From: Bacteroidota bacterium | GTDB lineage: Bacteria > Bacteroidota > Ignavibacteria > Ignavibacteriales > Ignavibacteriaceae | Assembly (NCBI GenBank): GCA_021824565.1 | Contig: JAKAKL010000122.1 | Coordinates: 40,864 to 104,863 of the forward strand | DNA length: 64,000 bases | Direction: 5' to 3' | Shown here: positions 1-8,628 of the stretch, piece by piece | How positions within the stretch are numbered: the stretch's first letter is position 1 | How the letters are laid out: each line of letters starts with the position of its first letter | Position numbers and translations under genes: made by a program | The notes under the pieces: model-generated | Database searches by the model: none | Seen by the model: only the letters and a program-made list of their open reading frames with translations | Told to the model about the DNA's origin: nothing

Positions 1-10
1 TTCAAATAAA

Positions 11-39
11 ATCCGTCCCGGTTTTTTATCGGGACGGAT
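11..39. terminator. Intergenic hairpin, probable terminator
   Basis: A perfect 10-bp inverted repeat (ATCCGTCCCG at 11-20 and CGGGACGGAT at 30-39) encloses a T-rich 9-nt loop. The bases beyond it are T-rich on the minus strand and AT-rich on the plus strand, so it may terminate a gene lying left of the window in either orientation. It sits just upstream of the first complete gene. Confidence 0.55.
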
Positions 40-64
40 AAATTCATTTTAACTATGTTCTGTT

Positions 65-3000
65 ATGAAAAGTAATTTTGAGCATGTTAAAGATAACTTT
101 GACGCCCTGTGGATTGAACACGGCTACGGCAACCGCTTCCAGGGCTTTCAAAATTTAATGCGGCTTAGAATACGGGATATTCTTCTCGTCTCCAGTTTGT
201 ATGATCTTTATTTATTCGAGGAAGACGGAAGACTTTATGAATTGATCAGGAATGAATACCAAGGATTAAACCTAAGCCACTCGCCGGAACTAACGCGCGT
301 TTCAAGCGGCATGGATGCAATCGCTCTTGCAAAAGAAGAGCGACGCTTCGATCTTATAATTACTACTCTCCACATTGAAGATATGCACCCGATTAATTTT
401 GCAAAGCTGGTAAAAGAATCCGGCTTAAATATTCCCGTCGTTCTTCTTGCGCACGACAATAAGGAGCTTAACCAACTGCTGCTTAACAAAAATATTTCAG
501 TCTTTGATAATATTTTTGTCTGGCAGGGCGACTTTAGAATTATAATTGCAATTATAAAATCTCTTGAAGACCGCCTTAACGTTGATCATGATACAAGAAT
601 TGTCGGAGTGCAGACAATAATAGTTATTGAAGACAACGTTAGATACTATTCTTCAATCCTCCCGATGGTTTATACCGAGATGCTGAAGCAGTCGCAGGGA
701 TTAATTTCCGAAGGGATAAATCTTACTCATAAATATCTCAGGATGCGCGCGCGACCTAAAATTCTTCTCTGCACAAATTATGAAGATGCGTGGGAATATT
801 ATCAGAAATACAGCGAATATATGCTCGGCGTAATTTCGGATATTGATTTTCCGCGCGGCGGCGAGCAGGACCCGAAGGCGGGAATTATTTTCGCAAAGAA
901 CATTAAGCATGAGCAATCAGACATTCCAATCCTTCTTCTTTCAAATATGATCGAGAATAAAAACGAAGCCGAGCAGGCAGGCGCGACTTTCGTGCTAAAA
1001 GATTCTCCGATGCTGCTGAACGAGCTTCGCCAGTTTATGAATAATTATTTCAGCTTCGGAGATTTTATCTTTAGAACTTCGGGCGGAATGGAAGTCGGTC
1101 GAGCCGCGGATTTAAAATCACTCGAAGAGCAGTTAAAGATTGTTCCCGAAGAAAGCATTTTATTTCATGGAGAGAAGAATCATTTTTCAAACTGGCTGAA
1201 AGCACGCACAGAATTCTGGCTCGCGCATCAATTAAGACCGAGAAAAGTTTCCGACTACGCGTCCGTTCAAGATCTCCGCAAAGATTTGATAGACTCGCTA
1301 AACGCGTACCGCAATCTAAGGCAGCGCGGTTTAATCACCGATTTTTCAAAAGAAACTTTTGATCCCGAAAGCAGCTTTGCAAGAATCGGCGGCGGCTCGC
1401 TTGGAGGAAAGGCGCGCGGATTGGGCTTTGTTAATACTTTGATAAATGATTACAACGTCAGGGATAGATTCGGCAATGTACAAATTTATGTTCCGCCTGC
1501 GGTTGTTCTCGGTACGGATGTCTTCGACCAATTTATTGACGAGAACAACCTAAGAGATTTTGCTCTAAACTGTACAGATGATAAAGAAATTACAAAAAGA
1601 TTTTTAGAAGCCGAAAAATTCCCGGAAGAAATTTTAGGAGAGCTTGCAGGATTTTTAGATATAATTCATTCGCCGCTTGCAGTGCGCTCGTCAAGCCTGC
1701 TTGAAGATTCGCAGTACCATCCTTTCGCCGGAGTTTATGAAACTTACATGCTTCCAAACAACCAGGTAAATCCTTTGATCCGGCTGAACAATCTTTTAAA
1801 TACTATCAAGAGAGTTTACGCGTCCACCTTTTATCAGGGAACCAAGGATTATATAAAAATAACTTCATACAGGCTTGAAGAAGAAAAGATGGCGGTAATA
1901 ATTCAGAAGATGATCGGCAACAAACATGAGAACAGGTTTTACCCGGACATTTCAGGCGTAGCAAAATCTTATAATTTCTATCCGCTTCCGCCGCAGAAAT
2001 CTTTTGACGGGATAGCTTCTGTTGCGCTGGGGCTTGGCAAGACGGTTGTTGACGGCGGCAATACCGTTAGATTCTGTCCTAAGTATCCAACAGACTTAAT
2101 TCAATTTTATTCCGTTCTGGAAACGCTTGACAGCAGCCAGCGGGAGTTCTTTGCTCTTCAGCTTGATGCAAGCGAAGATTTCGGCTACACAACGCATGAT
2201 ATGATGCTGAAGCTTTATCCGCTTGATACCGCCGAGAAAGACGGCACACTAATTTATGCCGGCTCAACTTATATAAAAGATAACGATTCAATTGCCGACG
2301 GATTAGCGCGGAGCGGAATGCGCGTAGTTACATTCAGCCCGATACTAAAGAATAAAGTTTTCCGGCTGCCCGAGATACTCGACCTGCTTCTTGATATGGG
2401 GACATGGGGAATGGGAACTCCAGTTGAAATAGAATTCGCTGTTAATATTTCTTCAAATAAAAATAAGCCGAATGAATTCGGACTTCTGCAGATGCGACCG
2501 CTCGTAATTCACCGCGAATTGGATGAACTGAATATAGAGGACTTTGAGCTGGATGAAATAATTTGCCAGAGCGATCAAACGCTCGGCAACGGAGTATTGA
2601 ACGATATCTTTGACGTTGTCTTTGTTGATTATCATAATTTCGATAGATCAAAAAGCCGCGAGGTAGCGCTTGAAGTAAGCTACTTCAACTCGAAATTAAT
2701 TTCAGAGAAAAAGCCGTACTTATTAATCGGAGTCGGAAGATGGGGAACATTAGACCCGTGGCTCGGCATACCGGTTAACTGGGAACAAATTGCGGGAGCA
2801 AAGGCAATCGTAGAAACAAGCTTTAAAGAGATGAGCGTTACTCCTTCGCAAGGCTCGCACTTTTTCCAGAACATAACTTCATTCATGGTAGGATATTTTA
2901 CAGTCAATCCTCATAACGGCAAAGGATATTTAAACTGGGATTGGCTTTTCAAACAGGAGCCGGTCGAAGAAAAAATTTTTACAAAGCATCTTCGATTTGA

Positions 3001-3067
3001 AAAGCCTATTATAATTAAGATGAACGGGCATCAGAACAAAGGGGTTATTTTAAAACCTGATTTTTAA
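65..3067 (+). CDS. Receiver-domain / PEP-synthase-like (PPDK N-terminal) fusion protein
   Basis: This 1000-residue protein has three visible parts. Residues about 36-170 resemble a response-regulator receiver that has lost its phospho-acceptor: the usual Asp strand reads DLIITTLHI. Residues about 183-325 form a second receiver with the acidic pair E189-D190, a candidate acceptor D259 in VISDID and K312 in VLKDSP. From about residue 435 follows a pyruvate phosphate dikinase / PEP synthase ATP-grasp region, with GGSLGGKARG (443-452), LAVRSSSLLED and a terminal LLQMRPL. I see neither a phosphohistidine swivelling domain nor a PEP-utilising TIM barrel, so it is probably not a full PEP synthase. 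More likely it is a phosphotransfer or nucleotide-binding protein under receiver control. It is followed after 33 bp by a zinc-ribbon gene and gdhA, probably co-transcribed. The architecture call is firm, the reaction unknown. Confidence 0.8.
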   Translation: MKSNFEHVKDNFDALWIEHGYGNRFQGFQNLMRLRIRDILLVSSLYDLYLFEEDGRLYELIRNEYQGLNLSHSPELTRVSSGMDAIALAKEERRFDLIITTLHIEDMHPINFAKLVKESGLNIPVVLLAHDNKELNQLLLNKNISVFDNIFVWQGDFRIIIAIIKSLEDRLNVDHDTRIVGVQTIIVIEDNVRYYSSILPMVYTEMLKQSQGLISEGINLTHKYLRMRARPKILLCTNYEDAWEYYQKYSEYMLGVISDIDFPRGGEQDPKAGIIFAKNIKHEQSDIPILLLSNMIENKNEAEQAGATFVLKDSPMLLNELRQFMNNYFSFGDFIFRTSGGMEVGRAADLKSLEEQLKIVPEESILFHGEKNHFSNWLKARTEFWLAHQLRPRKVSDYASVQDLRKDLIDSLNAYRNLRQRGLITDFSKETFDPESSFARIGGGSLGGKARGLGFVNTLINDYNVRDRFGNVQIYVPPAVVLGTDVFDQFIDENNLRDFALNCTDDKEITKRFLEAEKFPEEILGELAGFLDIIHSPLAVRSSSLLEDSQYHPFAGVYETYMLPNNQVNPLIRLNNLLNTIKRVYASTFYQGTKDYIKITSYRLEEEKMAVIIQKMIGNKHENRFYPDISGVAKSYNFYPLPPQKSFDGIASVALGLGKTVVDGGNTVRFCPKYPTDLIQFYSVLETLDSSQREFFALQLDASEDFGYTTHDMMLKLYPLDTAEKDGTLIYAGSTYIKDNDSIADGLARSGMRVVTFSPILKNKVFRLPEILDLLLDMGTWGMGTPVEIEFAVNISSNKNKPNEFGLLQMRPLVIHRELDELNIEDFELDEIICQSDQTLGNGVLNDIFDVVFVDYHNFDRSKSREVALEVSYFNSKLISEKKPYLLIGVGRWGTLDPWLGIPVNWEQIAGAKAIVETSFKEMSVTPSQGSHFFQNITSFMVGYFTVNPHNGKGYLNWDWLFKQEPVEEKIFTKHLRFEKPIIIKMNGHQNKGVILKPDF

Positions 3068-3100
3068 CTTTTACAAAAAATTAAATGACCGGGAAAGGAT

Positions 3101-3316
3101 ATGAATGAATCAAACGACAATTTAGAAAAGAAGACGAGCGTACCGGAGGCATGCCCGCACTGCGGGCACAAGCTTAGTCCCTGGCAGCAAGTACTTCTCA
3201 GCGTTGACAGGGCTTTGACATGCAAGAACTGCTGGTACAGAATAATCATCGACGTTTATGAAAAGAAACCGGACATACCGAAGCCAAAAGACAAAAATAA
3301 AACCGGAGGAAATTAA
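3101..3316 (+). CDS. Small zinc-ribbon protein
   Basis: This is a 71-residue protein with two Cys pairs, CPHCGH near residue 18 and CKNCW near residue 42. Together they make a typical four-Cys zinc ribbon in a short, charged, otherwise featureless protein. The tail is rich in Lys and Pro. It lies 33 bp after the receiver/PPDK-like gene, and only two bases separate its stop from the gdhA start; GGAGGA just before its stop probably serves gdhA. It is therefore very likely part of that operon. The function is not recognisable; nucleic-acid or protein binding is the usual role of such ribbons. Confidence 0.7.
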   Translation: MNESNDNLEKKTSVPEACPHCGHKLSPWQQVLLSVDRALTCKNCWYRIIIDVYEKKPDIPKPKDKNKTGGN

Positions 3317-3318
3317 TA

Positions 3319-4566
3319 ATGGAATCTTATAATTCATTTACAACTGCGAAAAGGCAGATAAGCGAAGCGGCAAAAATATTAAACCTTGACGAAGCAACCC
3401 TTCAGCTTTTGAGCGAGCCTCAAAGGGAATTTACATTTTCTCTTCACGTGAAAATGGATAACGGCAAGACAAAAATTTTCAGAGGATACAGAATCCAGTA
3501 CAACTTTGCAAGAGGTCCGGCTAAGGGAGGAATTAGATTTCATCCCGATGAGACAATTGATACTATCCGGGCGTTAGCCTGCTGGATGACCTGGAAAACT
3601 GCTGTTGTAGATTTGCCTTTAGGCGGCGGCAAAGGCGGCATAAGATGCGATCCGAAAACTTTATCTCAAAGAGAGCTGGAGAATTTATCGAGAGAATATA
3701 TTAGAGCGGCGGCGCCGTTCATCGGGGTTGACAAAGATATTCCCGCGCCGGATGTTTATACCAACCCTCAGACGATGGCGTGGATGATGGATGAATACGA
3801 GACCATTGTAAACAATCATCAGCCGGGAGTTTTGACCGATAAGCCTACGCAAGTCGGCGGCACTTTGGGAAGACGCGACGCAACCGCCCGCGGAGGAGTT
3901 ATAACTGTCCGAGAAGCCTGCAAGAATCTCGGCGTCGATCCGCTTAGTAAATTCGCTGTGCAGGGATTTGGTAATGCAGGTCAGCGCGCCGCGCTTCTGC
4001 ATCATGAAATATTGGGTGGAGGAAAATTAATTGCGGTCAGCGATTCGCGCGGAGCTATTTATAATCCCGAAGGCTTTGACTCCAACGAGCTTGTTACGCA
4101 TAAACTGAAGACAGGCACCGTGCTCGGATTTCCAAAGTCAAAACAAATCGCACACGAGGATTTATTGGAGCTTGACGTTGATATACTTTATCCCGCCGCG
4201 CTTGAGAATGCGATATCAAAAGACAATGCGTCAAGGATAAAGGCGAAAATTATCTGCGAGCTTGCAAACGGTCCTACTACACCCGAAGCCGATATTATCT
4301 TAAATCAAAAAGGCATTTACGTAATCCCTGATATACTTGCCAGTGCGGGCGGAGTAACTGTTTCGTATTTTGAAATGGTTCAGGATAAGTATTCTTTCTT
4401 CTGGGATGAATCAACTGTGAACCAGCGGCTTGATCAAAAGCTTACCACAGCATACAGCCGCGTTCACGAAGCGATAAAAGAAAAGAAAATACATCCGAGA
4501 TTAGCCGCTATGGTCGTCGGCGTAGCGCGCGTAGCAGAGGCGTGTAAATTAAGAGGGTGGGTTTGA
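3319..4566 (+). CDS. gdhA: Glutamate dehydrogenase (Glu/Leu/Phe/Val family)
   Basis: A 415-residue hexameric-type glutamate dehydrogenase that interconverts glutamate and 2-oxoglutarate plus ammonia. The dimerisation and substrate domain shows the family motifs GPAKGGIRFHPDE and LPLGGGKGGI, with the conserved substrate lysines, then PAPDVYT. The NAD(P) Rossmann domain follows, with VQGFGNAGQRAA near residue 215. Length matches the short bacterial/archaeal class. An SD sequence (GGAGGA) precedes ATG at 3319. It is the last gene of the 65-4566 cluster. Cofactor preference cannot be told from the sequence. Glutamate is also the precursor of the C5 haem pathway encoded further right, though there is no direct regulatory link visible. 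Confidence 0.93.
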   Translation: MESYNSFTTAKRQISEAAKILNLDEATLQLLSEPQREFTFSLHVKMDNGKTKIFRGYRIQYNFARGPAKGGIRFHPDETIDTIRALACWMTWKTAVVDLPLGGGKGGIRCDPKTLSQRELENLSREYIRAAAPFIGVDKDIPAPDVYTNPQTMAWMMDEYETIVNNHQPGVLTDKPTQVGGTLGRRDATARGGVITVREACKNLGVDPLSKFAVQGFGNAGQRAALLHHEILGGGKLIAVSDSRGAIYNPEGFDSNELVTHKLKTGTVLGFPKSKQIAHEDLLELDVDILYPAALENAISKDNASRIKAKIICELANGPTTPEADIILNQKGIYVIPDILASAGGVTVSYFEMVQDKYSFFWDESTVNQRLDQKLTTAYSRVHEAIKEKKIHPRLAAMVVGVARVAEACKLRGWV

Positions 4567-4755
4567 AATTATTTTTTTATTCATCTGAAAAATTGTTTTA
4601 TAAAATTTAATCACCGCCGCATTGGATCAATTTTTTTTCAGCCGTGACAATAGTTTCTTTCTTTTTGATTAAATTAAAATCAAGATTACGAAAGTTTTAT
4701 AAAAAGTATTAGATACATCATTTATAGAATTATCTAACTAAGGAGGATTCTTCGC

Positions 4756-5019
4756 ATGAGGAGAACAGAAAAGAACATCGCTGCACCCCGGTTTACGCCG
4801 AGAGAAAAAGAAATACTCAACTGTATAAGCAAAGGGCTGAAGAATAAGGAGATCGCCGAGGAGCTGTTTATCGATGTGAAAACGGTGGAGGCTCACAAAT
4901 CTAATTTAATCAGGAAACTCTCTCTCAAAAACACAAGCTCACTGATTATATACTCCATAATACACATTGCAAACTTAATTGCTATAGTAATTGCCTTGCT
5001 GCCCCAGGATATTTTCTAA
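4756..5019 (+). CDS. Stand-alone LuxR/GerE-type HTH protein with hydrophobic tail
   Basis: This 87-residue protein is essentially only a LuxR-type DNA-binding domain (FTPREKEILNCISKGLKNKEIAEELFIDVKTVEAHKSN, here described as residues about 13-60). It ends in a strongly hydrophobic stretch (about residues 62-82, rich in Ile, Leu and Val). No receiver domain precedes it. A good SD (AAGGAGGA) lies 8 bp before ATG. The upstream 189 bp contain no gene. The tail is longer and more hydrophobic than the usual end of a NarL-type HTH, so it could pack a dimer or sit in the membrane. The target genes are unknown. The next 670 bp downstream are the non-coding repeat array. Confidence 0.75.
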   Translation: MRRTEKNIAAPRFTPREKEILNCISKGLKNKEIAEELFIDVKTVEAHKSNLIRKLSLKNTSSLIIYSIIHIANLIAIVIALLPQDIF

Positions 5020-5236
5020 AAAAATTTTTTTAGAAAAATAAGGGAATTACCTATAGAATTGAATAATATAATTCCTTAGGTTATCTACGGCTAATGAAGC
5101 AGGAATTTATAAGTTTCTAATTGGTTTCCGGCTATCGTTAAATGCGTTTTGTAAAATGTAAATCGCATTTGAAAAATCTTTAATGCGTTTTTTAAAAAAT
5201 GCTTAACCGGATTTTAAATTGAAAAGCGCAGATAAA

Positions 5237-5662
5237 GAAACAAAATATTCATTCCTGGAAACTTCTAATGTAAGGAGGAAAACTTACAAGGCATTCTGAG
5301 AAACTCCGTCTGCATTATAAGAAACTTCAAACGCTGTTAAAGAAACACGAATCGCTGTGTAAGTAACTTTGAAGGCATTTAAAGAAACACGAAACACGGC
5401 ATAAGAAACATGAACTATATTCAAAGAAACACAAATCGCGATGTAAGAAACATAAACCGTATTTAAAGAAACACGAAAAGCAATATAAGAAACTCTAACA
5501 GCATATAAAGAAATACGAAACGCGATAAAAGAAACATAAACAGCATTTAAAGAAACACAAAACGTATTTCGTAATTCATAAATCGTCTTAAAAGAAATTG
5601 AAAATGAGATATTAAATTCACAGAATGCGAAATTGGCAAAAAATCGCACAAATTCTGAATTA
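5237..5662. repeat. 21-bp-periodic tandem array 1 (GAAAC anchor), degenerate
   Basis: The pentamer GAAAC, or a one-base variant, recurs exactly every 21 bp. I find it at 5237, 5258, 5300, 5321, 5342, 5363 (GTAAC), 5384, 5405, 5426, 5447, 5468, 5489, 5510 (GAAAT), 5531, 5552 and 5594, with faded copies at 5636 and 5657. The interval between anchors reads roughly ACGAAAC then GCATTTAAA, so a second GAAA-like motif lies half a period away. The register is kept for about 420 bp with no insertions or deletions, although the bases have diverged. Related but weaker GCGTTTT/GCATTTG motifs begin near 5143. The array fills most of the 674-bp gap between the LuxR-HTH gene and the orphan gene at 5694. 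Confidence 0.85.
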
Positions 5663-5693
5663 ATCACAAGCAGCCGGAAAGGAGGAAAAAGCA

Positions 5694-6308
5694 ATGATAA
5701 AGTACTTATCGGATTCGTCCAATCGCTTAAAGTCATTGAAAAGCGGGATGGAAAAGAATGCCGCAGTGTGGGAAAACCAAACGGATAAGCCGGATATGGT
5801 TCAGCTAAAGATAGACGCGTTAGCATCGAAAGAAAGAGAAATAGACGATCTGAAGACAAGTCTTTCGGTGAAGCAGAGCGAAGCGCATGCGCTTAGCGGC
5901 GATGCCGAAGCTTATGCAGACAGGATCGAATCTTTAGCCGTAGGTCTGGAAAACGGAAATACTGATAAGCTGAATGAATACGGAATAAAGCTGCGTAAGG
6001 CAATATCAAAGAAACCCGCACCTACGCAGGTTCTAATCCCGATTATTGAAGACGACAGCGACGGAGTGGGCTTTGTTGTTTCCACGCAGTTCGATGCCAA
6101 TGCAGATATATACGAATGGCAGAAGGGAAGCGGAACAGATGCATCCAGGACAGATGTAGTTCCCGAGATGAAGCTGTTTAAAACTACAACGAAGACATCA
6201 TTCGTCGACGACGATGTTCCCAAAGGCGTTAGAATATTTTATCGAGTAAGATCGGTAAACAGCGTTGGTCAGGGACCGTGGAGCCAGGCAGCCAGCAAGG
6301 TGCAATAA
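5694..6308 (+). CDS. Orphan protein: helical N-terminus, fibronectin-III-like C-terminus
   Basis: This is a 204-residue protein of unrecognised family with no signal peptide. Residues about 10-75 are charged and probably helical or coiled-coil, with many Lys, Glu, Ser and Ala. Residues about 112-204 look like a single fibronectin type III-like beta sandwich: they contain the strand FVVSTQFDANADIYEWQKG and end with RIFYRVRSVNSVGQGPWS, a typical FN3 G-strand region. A strong SD (AAAGGAGG) lies 8 bp before ATG. It is a monocistronic gene with its own hairpin terminator at 6355. Its leader is the 21-bp array. The composition is less AT-rich than the restriction-modification genes next to it. The function is unknown. 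Confidence 0.7.
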   Translation: MIKYLSDSSNRLKSLKSGMEKNAAVWENQTDKPDMVQLKIDALASKEREIDDLKTSLSVKQSEAHALSGDAEAYADRIESLAVGLENGNTDKLNEYGIKLRKAISKKPAPTQVLIPIIEDDSDGVGFVVSTQFDANADIYEWQKGSGTDASRTDVVPEMKLFKTTTKTSFVDDDVPKGVRIFYRVRSVNSVGQGPWSQAASKVQ

Positions 6309-6354
6309 GTCCATAAGGATAAATTGCGCTTGCAAAGACAGCCCGACAAAACAT

Positions 6355-6394
6355 AATGCGGCGCGGCTTAAAGCTGATGCCGCATTTTTTTTTT
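6355..6394 (+). terminator. Rho-independent terminator after the orphan gene
   Basis: A perfect 8-bp stem (AATGCGGC at 6355-6362, GCCGCATT at 6379-6386) is followed by a run of about ten T residues. It lies 46 bp after the stop of the 5694-6308 gene and isolates it from the restriction-modification pair. Confidence 0.9.
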
Positions 6395-6462
6395 GTGGAA
6401 AAGAAAATATAAATGATTAAGTTAGCCGTAGAAAAAATTATCGATTACTTAATAGCGTATAA

Positions 6463-7362
6463 ATGAGTTCTCTAACAGAAGATTTACAGAAAGCAAAAGG
6501 CGATATTCATCAGTTCAGAGATATAACTGTTCGAGTACTAAACTATTTACCTGATGTTATCAATGAAGAAACGAAATTCGGCGGTTATCAAATATGTTCT
6601 TCAAATATTGCAGGCATAAGAAAGTCTGTACGTCCTTTTAGAAATGATTTGTTTATCCGAAGCGGGAATAGATTTATCGACAGCTATATTACCTTCGAAA
6701 AAATATTAAACCGTTTGAAAAATGAAGAAAGAAATTTTAAACAGGGAGAATATCTTTTAGTAGACAGCGTTATATACACAATGCAGCAATCAATGGGGAT
6801 TGGCTTTGATTTAATGGTACAGGCTAACAGCGCAAGGAAGCATGTTGGAAACAGATTTGAAGAATTGATAAGGACGTTGCTGAACACTTTGGAAATTCCA
6901 ATGAAGAAAGTAGTGTTGAGCATTCCTTATGATACCGATGAAGGAAATAAATACTATTGTTGTGAAACCGACGTAATAATTTCACCGTATAAAAGTGTAA
7001 GATCAGATTCAACGAGCATAAATCCTAATGAAATAGTTATATCGCTAAAGACTACAACTAAAGACCGCATGCCCAAAATATTTATTGATAAAGTGCTAAT
7101 GGAAAAATTCGTCGGTCATCCTGTCCGTGTCGTAGGCATTTCACAGAATGATATTCAAAGAAAAGAAGACACAGATGAGATTAAAATAAGTTATACTTTT
7201 GTATCAAATTTATTTATGGTTTACACGCGCTTTTTAGCTCAGTTAGAAGGTTATTATTATCTCGATTTACCTGCAAAGGCATTACAAAAGCCATTCAACC
7301 AATACATCTTTCCGTTTTCAAAATTCTTATTGAAAGATGTTTGGGAAATGTTAGGCTCGTAA
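6463..7362 (+). CDS. Probable type II restriction endonuclease
   Basis: A 299-residue protein with a recognisable PD-(D/E)XK-type nuclease pattern. E133 lies in a helix GNRFEELI, D170 in CCETDVII, and K196 in VISLKTTTKDR. The SLKTT.KDR strand is characteristic of several type II restriction enzymes. Its gene ends 12 bp inside the end of the convergent methylase gene, a common type II restriction-modification arrangement. Together they probably recognise the same short DNA site, which cannot be read from the sequence. The start ATG has no clear SD. The region is AT-rich compared with its neighbours, which fits horizontal acquisition. The restriction role is inferred from motifs plus context. 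Confidence 0.75.
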   Translation: MSSLTEDLQKAKGDIHQFRDITVRVLNYLPDVINEETKFGGYQICSSNIAGIRKSVRPFRNDLFIRSGNRFIDSYITFEKILNRLKNEERNFKQGEYLLVDSVIYTMQQSMGIGFDLMVQANSARKHVGNRFEELIRTLLNTLEIPMKKVVLSIPYDTDEGNKYYCCETDVIISPYKSVRSDSTSINPNEIVISLKTTTKDRMPKIFIDKVLMEKFVGHPVRVVGISQNDIQRKEDTDEIKISYTFVSNLFMVYTRFLAQLEGYYYLDLPAKALQKPFNQYIFPFSKFLLKDVWEMLGS

Positions 7363-8415
7363 TTTTTTTCTTCTTTGTATAGATTCAATTTCATCTTTGC
7401 CGGAAGCTATTCTTGAAATCAATTCTTTATTTGACATTCTGTCCTTAATAATCTGGCAGTACTTAGGATTGTTTTCCGTTCCAATCCATTTTCTATTAAA
7501 AGCTTCTGCAACAGCGTATGTTGTTCCTGAGCCTCCAAAGGGATCAGCCACGAGATGCCCGGGTATAGAAGATGCAAGAATAATTTTTTTAACCAGCTCA
7601 ATAGGCTTTTGCGTTTGATGCTCTGTCTTTTCCCATGAGCCGTTTGATAGAGTAGGTATTTCGAGAACATCTTTGGGCTTTGCTCCAAGGGGATTTGGTT
7701 CCCAGATGTAGGCTTTACCATTTCCATTGTTGTATTGAGAACTTTCCGCCTGAGGTCTGGTTGGATACTTTAAAGTATGAGCATTATAAGGTATTCTTGC
7801 TTCGTCAATATTAAAAATAAAATTTTTACTCTTTCTAAAATGCAGTATACTTTCATGCGATCTTCCCCAATCATTGCCAAGATTGGCTTTATTCCTGTAA
7901 TACCATACTAGCCATTTGCAGCCGGTGAATAAGTAGCTTGCAGCCCACTTTATGTCGGCAAGAATCTCAGAGAACCCGCAGACAAATAGGGAGCCGTGGG
8001 GTTTTAAAACTCTTTGCGCCTCTTGAATCCAAAGGATGCTCCAGTCTACATATTGTTTTTGAGATTGAAAAGAATCCCATTCAGCTTTTTTAATATTATA
8101 CGGAGGATCGGCAAAGATAAGGTCAACAGATTCATTTTCAATGTTCTTAAGAAAATGAATCGCATCTATGTTATAAAGCGATCCCGACTCGTTTTTATAA
8201 AACGGCACCGGAAGCTTTTTTATCTTTTGTTCAGTGTAAAATTCAAGCTGAAGTTCTTTGACAAGCTGGTTTACTTTAGTTGAAGAATACACTCTGTATT
8301 TATTTATCGGATGTCTTGAGGAATTGAACTTTCCGCTTTTATCCCAGCGTCTCAATGTTTCCTTATTTACGCCGATAATCTTGGCTGCTTCGCTTATGCT
8401 ATAAAATTTTTCCAT
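7351..8415 (-). CDS. Beta-class DNA methyltransferase with N-terminal MerR-like HTH
   Basis: This is a site-specific DNA methyltransferase of the restriction-modification pair. After a MerR-like winged helix (residues about 5-55, SISEAAKIIGVNKETLRRWDKSGKF) comes the catalytic motif DPPYN at residues 103-107. The SAM-binding motif DPFGGSGTT lies near the C-terminus. This order (catalytic motif before SAM motif) marks the beta class of N6-adenine or N4-cytosine methylases. I place the start at ATG 8415, because the open frame upstream to TTG 8451 adds only 12 residues unrelated to the HTH. The HTH could repress the methylase's own promoter or that of the nuclease. It overlaps the nuclease gene tail-to-tail by 12 bp. 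Confidence 0.88.
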   Translation of the reverse strand: MEKFYSISEAAKIIGVNKETLRRWDKSGKFNSSRHPINKYRVYSSTKVNQLVKELQLEFYTEQKIKKLPVPFYKNESGSLYNIDAIHFLKNIENESVDLIFADPPYNIKKAEWDSFQSQKQYVDWSILWIQEAQRVLKPHGSLFVCGFSEILADIKWAASYLFTGCKWLVWYYRNKANLGNDWGRSHESILHFRKSKNFIFNIDEARIPYNAHTLKYPTRPQAESSQYNNGNGKAYIWEPNPLGAKPKDVLEIPTLSNGSWEKTEHQTQKPIELVKKIILASSIPGHLVADPFGGSGTTYAVAEAFNRKWIGTENNPKYCQIIKDRMSNKELISRIASGKDEIESIQRRKKLRA

Positions 8416-8628
8416 ATTAAATTTTGAAATGTGTTGAATAACCTTATACAACTATACACAAATATAAAATTATTTTTAAAAGGTTAAAACAAGCGGAGTT
8501 ATCTTTTAAATATTCAATCAAATTTATAATGCGAAATGAGATTCAATTTTCTTGACAAAAAGGTTGTACATAATTAAATTTAATTTAAAATTATTTATAC
8601 TGATTATACTAATAACTTGGATTTGAGA
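8416..8628. other. Intergenic region between methylase and ABC exporter
   Basis: This very AT-rich stretch must hold the methylase promoter. No gene is visible up to the small frame at 8629. The element GTTGTA occurs on the minus strand near 8443-8456 and on the plus strand near 8562-8569, next to a TTGACA at 8553. These could be half-sites for the methylase HTH, but the similarity is weak. No hairpin terminator was found. Confidence 0.4.

Noticed and set aside
5284..5859. 191-codon minus-strand frame across array 1 with heptads like RVSLNAF
   Set aside because: It starts inside the opposite-strand orphan gene, has no SD, and its openness follows from the 21-bp (7-codon) period. Most likely a shadow of the repeat.
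7397..8283. Plus-strand frames inside the methylase gene
   Set aside because: They lie antisense to an intact methylase with clear catalytic motifs and have no family features.
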